Shown: in pieces, positions 35,707-43,645 of the stretch | Numbering within the stretch: position 1 is the stretch's first letter | How the letters are laid out: every line of letters begins with the position of its first letter | Assembly (NCBI GenBank): GCA_035651635.1 | Contig: DASRFK010000143.1 | Location: 1 to 53,922 of the forward strand | Direction: 5' to 3' | DNA: 53,922 nucleotides | Origin: JANXQE01 sp035651635 | GTDB taxonomy: Bacteria; Verrucomicrobiota; Verrucomicrobiia; Limisphaerales; UBA8199 | Position numbers and translations under genes: made by a program | Notes under the pieces: model-generated | What the model was told of the DNA's origin: nothing | What the model saw: only the letters and a program-made list of their open reading frames with translations | The model's database searches: none

Positions 35707-37110
35707 ATGAGCTCCAAATCAAACAGTCAGTCTGCGCGCGAGCGGTTCGCGGCGTTCAATCGGCGGCAATTCCTGCGCGGCCTCGGAGCCTGCGTCGCCT
35801 TGCCGGCCTTGGAAACGCTCCTGCCCGGCAAGCTCCTGGCCGCTGGAACCGACCCCGCCAGTCGCCTGGCCACCACTGCCACCGGTGCGCCCTTGCGTTT
35901 TGGCGTCGTTTACTTCCCCAATGGCGCCATCCAGCCGAATTGGTGGCCCAAAGGCGAGAACGCGCAATTCGAGCTGGCCCCGACCATGGCTCCGCTCCAG
36001 GGCTTGAAGCACCAGCTCCAAGTCCTCGGCGGCATGGACCAGGTCAACGCTATGCCCGGACCCGACGGCGCGGGCGACCATGCCCGGGCCAGCGGCACCT
36101 TCCTGACCGGCGTGCGCGTCAAGAAAACGGCCGGCGCGGATATTCACGCGGGGATCTCCATCGACCAGGTGATGGCCGCCAAGGTGGGCCATCTGACTCG
36201 CTTTCCATCGCTCGAATTGACCTGCGATTCAGTCCGCAAATCCGGCAACTGCGACTCGGGCTATTCCTGCGCCTACCAGTACAACCTTTCCTGGCGCTCA
36301 CCGACCACGCCCGTGGCCCCGGAACCTAATCCGCGGTTGTTGTTTGAGCGGCTGTTCGGCTCCGGCAACCATGGCGAACGCCTCGAGAGCCTTAAACGAC
36401 GACAGCAGGAACAGCGCTCGATTCTGGATTTCGTGATGGATGAAGCTCATTCCCTCGAAAAGCAACTCACCTATCGCGACAAGCAGAAACTCGATGAGTA
36501 CCTGGTAAGCGTTCGCGAAATCGAACAGCGCATTCAGAAGGCTGAACGTTTCGGTAAACCAGCCGATCCCACTATGCCCACACCCGATGGCATCCCGGCA
36601 GGGTTCGAGGATTACGTCCAGATCATGTTCGACATGATGGTCGTGGCCTTCCAGACCGATTCAACGCGCATTGCGACCTTTCTCCTGGCCAATGAAGGCA
36701 GCAACCGCCCTTTCCCCGAAATTGGCATCGCTGAAGGCCATCATAGCCTGACTCATCACATGAACAAACAGGACATGATCGACAAGGTGGCTCAGATCGA
36801 TCTTTGGTACATGAAACAATTTGGCCGATTCCTCGACAAAATGGAGCAGACCAGGGATGTCGATGGAAGCTCGTTGCTCCACAATTCCATGATCCTCTAC
36901 GGCAGCGGCAACGCCGATGGGAATCGCCATACCCATACTAACTTGCCCGTCATCCTCGCCGGCGCCGGCGGCGGCACTCTAACCCCAGGCCGATTTGCCA
37001 AGTTCGGGTCCGTGCCCATGAGCAACATGTTGCTTGGCTTGGCTGGGCGCATGGGCGCCGGAAACGTCGAACGCTTGGGCGATTCCACCGGAAGGTTGGA
37101 TGCGATTTAG
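35707..37110 (+). CDS. DUF1552 exported protein
   Basis: The 467-residue protein starts with a Tat-like signal (NRRQFLRGLGACVALPAL). The body is the DUF1552 family: RFGVVYFPNGAIQPNWWPKG, SGTFLTGVRVKK, SIDQVMAAKVG, and the late NSMILYGSGNADGNRHTHTN. The family belongs to a sulfatase/alkaline phosphatase-like group by some predictions, but no function is known. It always travels next to DUF1592 genes in PVC genomes and very likely works with the preceding gene; the 7-base spacing implies translation coupling or at least one transcript. The ATG at 35707 follows GAAGAAATT. Confidence 0.93.
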   Translation: MSSKSNSQSARERFAAFNRRQFLRGLGACVALPALETLLPGKLLAAGTDPASRLATTATGAPLRFGVVYFPNGAIQPNWWPKGENAQFELAPTMAPLQGLKHQLQVLGGMDQVNAMPGPDGAGDHARASGTFLTGVRVKKTAGADIHAGISIDQVMAAKVGHLTRFPSLELTCDSVRKSGNCDSGYSCAYQYNLSWRSPTTPVAPEPNPRLLFERLFGSGNHGERLESLKRRQQEQRSILDFVMDEAHSLEKQLTYRDKQKLDEYLVSVREIEQRIQKAERFGKPADPTMPTPDGIPAGFEDYVQIMFDMMVVAFQTDSTRIATFLLANEGSNRPFPEIGIAEGHHSLTHHMNKQDMIDKVAQIDLWYMKQFGRFLDKMEQTRDVDGSSLLHNSMILYGSGNADGNRHTHTNLPVILAGAGGGTLTPGRFAKFGSVPMSNMLLGLAGRMGAGNVERLGDSTGRLDAI

Positions 37111-37118
37111 GTCGAAGA

Positions 37119-37325
37119 GTCCCACCGGGACGGCCGAAAATAGCCCACCATTTCAATGGTGGGAACCGGATTGGAAGATTTTCGAGCCCCGGCGGGGCGA
37201 AAGAAATGGCGAGGCGGTTTACTTTGTTTAGGTTTTGCTTTCGTCCCTGGCGGGACTCGTCGATCCGTCCTCTTTTACCCAGCGATAAATCGCTGGGCTA
37301 TTTTCTTTCGCCCTGACGGGCTGCG
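37119..37325. repeat. structured palindromic repeat with two 9-bp hairpins
   Basis: CCCACCATT-TC-AATGGTGGG (37144-37163) and CCCAGCGAT-AA-ATCGCTGGG (37278-37297) are perfect hairpins. They sit inside an outer inverted pair, GCCGAAAATAGCCCA against TGGGCTATTTTCTTTCG. The element fills the gap between the convergent DUF1552 and PfkB genes and probably also stops transcription. There is no coding capacity. Confidence 0.7.
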
Positions 37326-37362
37326 ATGCGGATTTTTAAACTACAAAATACCTGAAACGTGA

Positions 37363-38376
37363 CTAAAGCGCCGGTATGAGCTCCCTTCGCCCCTCCATAA
37401 ACTCCCGCACGACGCGGTTCGAGAGGCGAAGCTTTTGCTGGATCGAGAGCGTGTCATTGGATTCCAGGAGGATCATGCAAATGCTCAGCACATCGCCGGT
37501 ACCTGTGGAATGGACCTCTGCTCTGGCCCTGTTGGCGGGTTCGATCACAAATTTCCCCGCGCGGTAAAAACCCGCGCCCCGATGTCCCAAGTGCGCCACC
37601 ACTGAGCCCACGCCCCAGCTACCGAGTTTTTTGAGGGCATCGTTCAAACTGTGGGCATCGGTGAACTCGCATAGTTCCCGAACATTGCCATGGGCCAAAT
37701 CGACCAGCGGAAGCACCTTTCTCAAAAGTTGCTTGCGATGCCGAATCTCCCGCGCCGGCCCGCGCGACCAAACGGGATCGAAGTTGATATCCAGCGAAGT
37801 GGTCAGGCCGCGTTTTCGCGCATAGGCGAGCAGTCGCTCGTTGCCTCGTTCGAGCATCTCGGGCGAGAACCACACATCCGCGCGCAACAGGTGCTGACAA
37901 CTCTGCAATGCAGCTAGATCCAGCTCGCCAAACCGCAGAGTCTGGTTGTTAGGCAGCCAACTCAGAAAGTGCCGATTGCCGTTCTCCAACCCGAGAGCCA
38001 CCGTGGTGCCGCTGGCGCAGTGCCGGTCGCGCTTGAGGTGCGGCCGAACCCCGTGCCTTGCCAAGGCCCGTTGCAATTGGCGGCCCAAAGCGTCGTCTCC
38101 TACCTTTCCAATAAAATGGACTCGCGCGCCCAGGGCGGCCGCGGCGCAAGCGCTGTTCGCTCCGCCTCCCCCAATCGTTTCGATGATCGATGGCACTGAC
38201 GTTTCGCCGTCCTGCAATAGTGCCGGCGAAGCCGGTGCGTCCTGGACCTTGATGTCGCGATTAATGTTGCCTACCACGCAGAGCGCGGCTCGCGCAAAGG
38301 GGTTGGCCGCCACGCGGCCGCCCGTCGCGAACGCGCCCATCCCGCGGACGATGGAATGTGAACGAGGGGTCGTCAC
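37363..38376 (-). CDS. PfkB-family sugar kinase
   Basis: A ribokinase-like kinase that phosphorylates a sugar or sugar acid with ATP. From the GTG at 38376 it has 337 residues; an ATG at 38340 is a possible later start, and the fold begins at ALCVVGNINRD. The N-terminal signature IGGGGANSACAAAALGARV and the C-terminal STGTGDVLS (catalytic Asp about 295, replacing the usual GAGD) are present. It is the last gene of the long minus-strand cluster, 43 bases after the esterase/SMP-30 fusion, so it probably phosphorylates the product of that pathway. The sugar cannot be named from sequence. Confidence 0.88.
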   Translation of the reverse strand: MTTPRSHSIVRGMGAFATGGRVAANPFARAALCVVGNINRDIKVQDAPASPALLQDGETSVPSIIETIGGGGANSACAAAALGARVHFIGKVGDDALGRQLQRALARHGVRPHLKRDRHCASGTTVALGLENGNRHFLSWLPNNQTLRFGELDLAALQSCQHLLRADVWFSPEMLERGNERLLAYARKRGLTTSLDINFDPVWSRGPAREIRHRKQLLRKVLPLVDLAHGNVRELCEFTDAHSLNDALKKLGSWGVGSVVAHLGHRGAGFYRAGKFVIEPANRARAEVHSTGTGDVLSICMILLESNDTLSIQQKLRLSNRVVREFMEGRRELIPAL

Positions 38377-38419
38377 CGGTCAGTGCGGCGGTGCGGGAAG
38401 GAGCGGTCATTCACCGGGT

Positions 38420-40372
38420 TCACAATCGCGGCGCGGCCGGTTTGATGGGCGGTTGGAAGGGCAGGGCGCCTTGGACCTGCACCTTGCGTTTATAAATCTT
38501 GTCGCCACATGCGGCGAAGATCGTATCGAATTTCGGTCCGCCAAAAGTCAGATTGGCGACCTGGCCGTTCGGCGTGGGAATAATGCATTCGACGCGCCCG
38601 GCTTGATCGCATACTTGAATTCCCATGCGGGTGGCGACGTAGAGCCGGCCGTCGGTGTCGCATCGCATGCCATCGGCGCCGCTGTCATCGGCGGTATCGG
38701 GCTGGTGCAGATGAAAATAGCGTTGCTTGAAGAACAGCGAGCCGTCGGGTTGGATCTGGTAGCTGTAAACCCAATGCGAGCGGCTGTCATCGACGTACAG
38801 CAGAGATTGGTCGGGCGAAAGAGTGATGCCATTGGCAAAATGCAAGCCGGTGTCGACGACTTGCTTTTCGCCACCGGGCTTGAGCAACCATACTTTGCTG
38901 GGCGAAGTCCCGTCCCAGCCGGGTTCGGTCACGTAAACCAATCCGTCGTAGCGGACGACCAGGTCGTTGCCGCGAAATCCCTCGGCGACAGTGGTTCCTT
39001 GTCCTTTTTGGTCGTAAGCGATGATCTTTTGTTCTCCGCCTGCCACCGCATAGAGCCGGCCGTCGGGTCCGAATGCCTCGCCATCACCGTGTTTGGAATC
39101 CGAGATGAATTCGGTGACCTGTCCATCGAGATCGATTTTGTAAGTCTTGGAATTCGGAACATCGTCGAAGAACACCTCGCCTTGCGCGTTGACGGCCGGA
39201 CCTTCGGTGCCTCGGTAGCCGTCCGCAACTTTGTGCCAGTCTTCACCCGGCCGAAGGATGTCGTTGAGGTAGGCATTGGCAGAGGGTCCGGCCTGGACAG
39301 GTTGAGGCCAGTCTTTCCAGAGGAATCGCATCGCTTCGGGGAAAACCGACGCGGCCTGCTTGCCGTTATGGCCACCTTCGCCCCAGACGTGATCGACCTG
39401 GTACCCGGCGAAAACCAGTGAGCGCTCCATGCTCTGGTTGGCCATCCACCAGTCGCCCCCGTAGATATTTAAGTCACCGGTGCCATCCTGGAGAAACACA
39501 CGAATCGGCTTGGGTTCAAACTTGCGGATGAGCGTGGGATATACGTGCCCGCCGCGAAGACCGACGTAAGTGCCAACCGAACTGAAAACCCTGCTGAATG
39601 CGTCGGGTCGCTCCCAGGCCGCAGTGAAGGCGCAGATCGCGCCGCTGCTGGAACCGCCGATGGCCCGGTCTGCCGCATGCGTCGACAAATGAATCGGCCG
39701 GCCATCGGGCGCGGTTCTCTTTTCGACGTCCGGCAGCAGTTCCTCGATTAGAAACCGCGCGTAATTGGGCCCGAGCCCATCATACTCGAAACTGCGATTA
39801 AACCGGTCCAGCGCGTTTGTGTTCAGTGACCGCAGGATGCCGGGTGTGACGAATACGCCAATCGTAATGGGCATTTCTTTCTGTGCGATGAGATTGTCGA
39901 AGACGGTCGGAGCGCTGTTCTGGATTCCATCCTGGTTAACGTACAGGCAGGCGGATTTAGACGGATCGTACTGCGCGGGCACATAAATCCAGTAGGTGTG
40001 CTCCGTTCCCGGAAAGATCTTGCTTCCGGTGAGAGTGAACTTTTGGACCGTGCCTTTGGGGACTCCTTCTTGTGGCTTGGTCTCTGGCGCCGGTTGATAA
40101 TCATCTGCCGCTCGGAGCCGGGGCCCTCCGAGCGCCAGAAACCCACACGCCAAAGCCGTTACGAGCGCCCGCCTGGTAGCGCAGACTTTCAGTCTGCTGT
40201 ACCGCAGGTTTTTAACCTGCGCTTTCCTCGACCCGTCGGATTGATCGAGTGGTATTGCACTCCCGGCCAGGCACCCTTGCCGACTGAAAGTCGGCGGTAC
40301 AGCAGATTGAAAGTCTGAGCTACGGTCGCGGCAGGATGACGTGGCGGCTGGTTCATGGCGGGCCGGTTTCAT
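38420..40372 (-). CDS. exported fusion: Fes-type esterase and SMP-30/gluconolactonase-like propeller
   Basis: I chose ATG 40372 (MKPARHEP), preceded by a GAAGGGA Shine-Dalgarno-like run. Residues about 18-66 are encoded by a dispersed palindromic repeat (40176-40324) that keeps the frame open. The hydrophobic signal (RRALVTALACGFLALGG) follows only at about 67-83. The esterase domain covers about 105-355 (WIYVPAQYD, the nucleophile in GGSSSGA at about Ser242, and EGGHNG with a candidate His). The second domain, about 370-645, is a lactonase-type six-bladed propeller (GTEGPAVNAQGEVFFDD, YVTEPGWDG, FANGITLSPDQSLLYVDD). It may free and then open a lactone or hydrolyse a sugar ester. The leader is odd and the true start may be nearer the hydrophobic segment. 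Confidence 0.82.
   Translation of the reverse strand: MKPARHEPAATSSCRDRSSDFQSAVPPTFSRQGCLAGSAIPLDQSDGSRKAQVKNLRYSRLKVCATRRALVTALACGFLALGGPRLRAADDYQPAPETKPQEGVPKGTVQKFTLTGSKIFPGTEHTYWIYVPAQYDPSKSACLYVNQDGIQNSAPTVFDNLIAQKEMPITIGVFVTPGILRSLNTNALDRFNRSFEYDGLGPNYARFLIEELLPDVEKRTAPDGRPIHLSTHAADRAIGGSSSGAICAFTAAWERPDAFSRVFSSVGTYVGLRGGHVYPTLIRKFEPKPIRVFLQDGTGDLNIYGGDWWMANQSMERSLVFAGYQVDHVWGEGGHNGKQAASVFPEAMRFLWKDWPQPVQAGPSANAYLNDILRPGEDWHKVADGYRGTEGPAVNAQGEVFFDDVPNSKTYKIDLDGQVTEFISDSKHGDGEAFGPDGRLYAVAGGEQKIIAYDQKGQGTTVAEGFRGNDLVVRYDGLVYVTEPGWDGTSPSKVWLLKPGGEKQVVDTGLHFANGITLSPDQSLLYVDDSRSHWVYSYQIQPDGSLFFKQRYFHLHQPDTADDSGADGMRCDTDGRLYVATRMGIQVCDQAGRVECIIPTPNGQVANLTFGGPKFDTIFAACGDKIYKRKVQVQGALPFQPPIKPAAPRL
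40176..40324. repeat. 149-bp palindromic element (encodes DFQSAVP when read through)
   Basis: The left end GTAGCGCAGACTTTCAG mirrors the right end CTGAAAGTCTGAGCTAC with small mismatches. Nested inside are GCAGGTTTTTAACCTGC and GCCGACTGAAAGTCGGC. It lies within the 5' part of the esterase/SMP-30 gene, in frame and without a stop on the coding strand. The peptide DFQSAVP is a familiar trace of this repeat in Verrucomicrobia gene predictions. Confidence 0.75.
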
Positions 40373-40392
40373 GGCGTTTGATTCCCTTCGTT

Positions 40393-41505
40393 TTAGACGG
40401 GCAATTCTCGCACCGTTCCCGGCCGGACAGCTCGGCCGGTATTGGCGCTGCTCAATGCGGCAAAACACAACGATAAGGTGGCCAGATTGTTTCGGGCGGA
40501 ATTTGTCGGTTCGCGTTTTTCCTCGATGGCACACAACAACTCACAGATCGTGCCTTGGAAACCGTTTTCGAACCAGGTGCCGCTCAGGATTGGGAAAGCG
40601 GCTCCGGCCGAGGTGGACAGTTTGAGATGTTGCTCGCTCAGGCTCGGACCGCTTGATTCCAAAGTGCCCAACGAACCGGCGATCACGGTGCGATCGGTCT
40701 GGCCGAAGCTGACGGCGGCGTTAAAACTCATGCGGGCCTGGAAACCGTCGCCGCCGATGATGGCCGAGGCCACAAAGGGCGGGCGCGCGCGTTGGTAGGC
40801 GCCGCGGGTAACACTGGCATAGACGAATTGCGGTTCGCGGTTATTTAAGAAACAAGCGGCCAGGTCGAACCAATGGACGCCGAAGTCGTAGAGCAGCAAG
40901 TGGTGAATGTTTTCGAAAGGAGTTCCGATGGTCCAACTGTGATCAAAGGACAAATTGAAATCGACCGTTGCGATTTCACCCAGGAGGCCGCTTCGAGCCG
41001 CGGCCAGCGCATAGGCGAAATGTGGTGCCCAACGACCATTCTGGTTTACGGCCAGTTTCACGCCCTGCCTTTCTGACAGGTCCGCCAGGCTCTCGGCGGT
41101 GTCCAGGTCAAGCGCGAGCGGTTTTTGGCTAAGCACATGTTTGCCTGCCTTGAGCGCGTGCTCCACTACGCCCAGCCGATGTTCTGGATGCAAAGCGGCA
41201 TCGATCACCTCGACGTCATCCCGATGCATGACCTCGTTCCAGTCCGAGCAGATATCGGCTTTGGTATAAAACTCATCGCGCCGCCGGCGGGCCCGGTCCA
41301 GGTCCAAATCGCAGATTACGGCAACCTCCAAGCCGAGCTTGCGATAAGCGCGCAGATGGTACTCGGTGACGCCGCCGGCCCCGACCAGCGCAATCCTGGG
41401 CCGGTACGTGCGCGGCAAGCGCGGGAGATACGGCAGGTCCGGGGCTTCAACGGTACTCGAACGGACCTGTTTGCTTAGCCCGTACTCGGATTGGTCGGAG
41501 GCCAT
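40393..41505 (-). CDS. Gfo/Idh/MocA-family oxidoreductase
   Basis: From ATG 41505 the protein has 370 residues; the frame stays open upstream, but the family starts at about residue 34 (RIALVGAGGVTEYHL, the NAD(P)-binding fold). The second half is the alpha/beta dehydrogenase domain. The usual EKP motif is QKP here (LSQKPLALD), a substitution at the catalytic lysine motif's first residue, while the Lys is kept. It probably oxidises a sugar, inositol or sugar acid. It lies 14 bases after a second Gfo/Idh/MocA gene, and the esterase fusion follows 20 bases later, so it is part of the operon. Confidence 0.88.
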   Translation of the reverse strand: MASDQSEYGLSKQVRSSTVEAPDLPYLPRLPRTYRPRIALVGAGGVTEYHLRAYRKLGLEVAVICDLDLDRARRRRDEFYTKADICSDWNEVMHRDDVEVIDAALHPEHRLGVVEHALKAGKHVLSQKPLALDLDTAESLADLSERQGVKLAVNQNGRWAPHFAYALAAARSGLLGEIATVDFNLSFDHSWTIGTPFENIHHLLLYDFGVHWFDLAACFLNNREPQFVYASVTRGAYQRARPPFVASAIIGGDGFQARMSFNAAVSFGQTDRTVIAGSLGTLESSGPSLSEQHLKLSTSAGAAFPILSGTWFENGFQGTICELLCAIEEKREPTNSARNNLATLSLCFAALSSANTGRAVRPGTVRELPV

Positions 41506-41519
41506 ATGGTTGACGACAC

Positions 41520-42587
41520 TCAGGAAACCAGGTGCACGGTCTTGTGTTTGGTCGCGCTGAGGATGGCACTGTCGACAATCTGCTGGCCGATGCGAGAGAA
41601 GCGCGTCGAGAGGGGGCCCTCGGGAGGGCGATGCTGCCGAATGCAATGAACCATATATTGGACCGGATTCTGGTAGGGCGCCTTGAGCGCATCCACCGGA
41701 ATGGCTTCGCCTTCGGGTTTTCGCTCCGTTTGAACGCGCACGCTCTCCTCGTAATCGTAACTGCTTATCGTGCCATGAGTGCCCTTAAGCACAAAACCGC
41801 ATTTCGGCTGAGGCTGATATTTCCAGGGATCGGTAAAAGTGCCCCAGCGGGTTTCGAACTTCGACAGCCCGCATCCGTAACGGGCAATGGTGATGCTGTG
41901 CTCGTCCACTTCCAAGCCATTGGGCAAGTCGGTGACGGCGGTGACTTCGATTGGTTTACGGCCGCGTTGGAACCACGTGCCCAGGGTGGTGCCGTAGCCC
42001 AGATAATCCAGGAGCGAACCGCCCCCTTGGGCATGGCTGTAAAACCAACTGCGCCGTTTTATTGCCGCCGTGGGAGTGGTCTCGACTTTATCAGCCGTGT
42101 GCCAGAGTGGCCCGCGGTTGCCGCCGTAATAATGAACCTCTTCGAGCGAGCCGATGCGGTCCTCGGTTAACAGGCGGTAAGCCGTGCAATGGCTTGCGGA
42201 CCAGCGCAGCGGCCAGTTAACGGCCAGCATAACCTTGTGTTTACGCGCGGCCGCGATCATGCGGTCGGCGTCGGCGACTGAGGCCGCAAACGGTTTCTCG
42301 ATTAAGATATGTGCGTTGTAGGGAGCCACCTTTTCCACATAGTCGGCGTGTTTTGCCGGGGCGGGACACAGAATCACCAGGTCCGGCCTTGAGGTTTCCA
42401 TGCACTGATCGAGGCGGGTGAAAATCCGTTCGGAGGGAATGCCAAAATTACGCGCGGCCGGCTGCATGCGCGTTGGGGACTCGTCACAAATGCCAACAAT
42501 TTCGACGCCTGGGTGTTCGCCGGCCATCCGGAGCAGGTCACCCATGTGCATGTGGTCGAAGTTGATCCCGGCAACTTTAAGCTTCAT
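41520..42587 (-). CDS. Gfo/Idh/MocA-family oxidoreductase
   Basis: The 355-residue protein starts MKLKVAGINFDHMHMGDLL, a Rossmann-type start that lacks the standard GxGxxG (it reads GINFDHMH). ILIEKPFAAS gives the EKP motif with the expected Lys. The C-terminal domain is complete (GGGSLLDYLGYG, FVLKGTHGTISSYDYE). The loss of the glycine-rich loop suggests an atypical cofactor pocket. Its ATG overlaps the stop of the MBL gene by 4 bases (ATGA), so translation is coupled. Together with the next gene it gives two non-identical oxidoreductases in one operon. Confidence 0.86.
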   Translation of the reverse strand: MKLKVAGINFDHMHMGDLLRMAGEHPGVEIVGICDESPTRMQPAARNFGIPSERIFTRLDQCMETSRPDLVILCPAPAKHADYVEKVAPYNAHILIEKPFAASVADADRMIAAARKHKVMLAVNWPLRWSASHCTAYRLLTEDRIGSLEEVHYYGGNRGPLWHTADKVETTPTAAIKRRSWFYSHAQGGGSLLDYLGYGTTLGTWFQRGRKPIEVTAVTDLPNGLEVDEHSITIARYGCGLSKFETRWGTFTDPWKYQPQPKCGFVLKGTHGTISSYDYEESVRVQTERKPEGEAIPVDALKAPYQNPVQYMVHCIRQHRPPEGPLSTRFSRIGQQIVDSAILSATKHKTVHLVS

Positions 42588-43447
42588 ACGGTTGTTCTCG
42601 GGTTAGACTGGAAGTCAAGGTCGAGCCCCGCGCCGTTTTCCAGGACATGGCAACGCTGGCCGAGGCGGCGCGCTTCCGCCACAAATTCATCGGGGGACTC
42701 GGTATTGAAGGCAAACATATCGAAGTGGTGTGGAATGGCCAGCTTCGCGCCGATGTCGAACGAGAGTCGGGCGGCCTCGATGCCATTGAGATTTCCGGCG
42801 ACGCGCCGTTCCGGTTTGTTGCCGTTGATAGGGACCAGGGCGACATCAACCTGGAGCGGCCGCAAGGCGGGAGCAAGCCCGTCGTGGAGCATAGTATCGC
42901 CGCTATGATATAGCTTCAAGTTGTCCAGGCGCGCGACGTAGCCGAGGAAACGGCAGCGGCCGCGCTCGTCACGTTCGACGGTGTTGTGGGCAGCCGGAAC
43001 GCCCAACACCTCCACTCCGGCGACTCGAACAGTCTCGCCCGCGTCCACCGGCACGAGCCTGGTTTCGACCGAACCCAGGCGTTCGAGGACAGAGGAAACG
43101 TTGGCCCGCGGGACCACGAGCATCGCGCGCGGATTGGCTTCTAACAAAGGCAACAACGTTTCGCCGTCCAAGTGGTCGGTGTGGTTATGGCTGCAAGTGA
43201 TCAGGTCAATTCCAGTCAACCGGTTGGGCGCGATAACCAACTCGGTTATGCGCTCGTGCGGTTTGTCGGTTTGCGCGTACTTTCGCGTCAGCGAATCCGA
43301 CAGGTACGGATCGAACAGCACGGACTTGCCGCGGGCATGGACGAGGAAACCGCTTTGTCCCAACCACCAGAGGCGCGCGAGGCCTTGCGAGCGCGTGAGC
43401 TCGATGTCGCGCAACAGCGCCTCGTCCTTTTGATGCGCAGCTTTCAT
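42584..43447 (-). CDS. metallo-beta-lactamase-fold hydrolase, UlaG-like
   Basis: The 287-residue cytosolic protein shows LWWLGQSGFLVHARG, LFDPYLSD, and the metal motif HNHTDH (about 87-92), then HSGDTM and PHHFDMFAFN late. This pattern fits the UlaG (L-ascorbate-6-phosphate lactonase) branch. Without a signal peptide it differs from the exported MBL protein at 24609. In this operon a lactonase step on a phosphorylated or free sugar lactone is a reasonable inference. It overlaps the next gene by ATGA. It begins 198 bases after the MetE-like gene, which is the largest gap within the cluster. Confidence 0.85.
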   Translation of the reverse strand: MKAAHQKDEALLRDIELTRSQGLARLWWLGQSGFLVHARGKSVLFDPYLSDSLTRKYAQTDKPHERITELVIAPNRLTGIDLITCSHNHTDHLDGETLLPLLEANPRAMLVVPRANVSSVLERLGSVETRLVPVDAGETVRVAGVEVLGVPAAHNTVERDERGRCRFLGYVARLDNLKLYHSGDTMLHDGLAPALRPLQVDVALVPINGNKPERRVAGNLNGIEAARLSFDIGAKLAIPHHFDMFAFNTESPDEFVAEARRLGQRCHVLENGAGLDLDFQSNPRTTV

Positions 43448-43645
43448 TGATTAGCTGAGCGATGCAATTAAAACCTCGGATAAACACTGATGAACACTGA
43501 TAGGACCAAGCCCGAAACAAAAAATCGGAACAACCAATCTGTCGCCCTTTGGTGAATCTAACAGGTTGTCCGACGACCTATTCCTGTCCTTTTGCATCCG
43601 TGTCTATCCGGGTTAATCCGTGGTTTTCAATTGCATAACTGCGGC
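43448..43645. repeat. 198-bp gap inside the cluster with CCGTG/CACTGATG words
   Basis: No gene. It holds ATAAACACTGATGAACACTG near 43482 and GCATCCGTGTCTATCCGGGT near 43593, degenerate copies of the repeat also seen around 16241-16594 and 48630. It may carry a separate promoter for the second half of the cluster, but none was recognised. Confidence 0.45.

Noticed and set aside
37946..39421. Long plus-strand open frame opposite the PfkB and esterase/SMP-30 genes
   Set aside because: It covers the third-position bias of two well-supported antisense genes and shows no family motifs.
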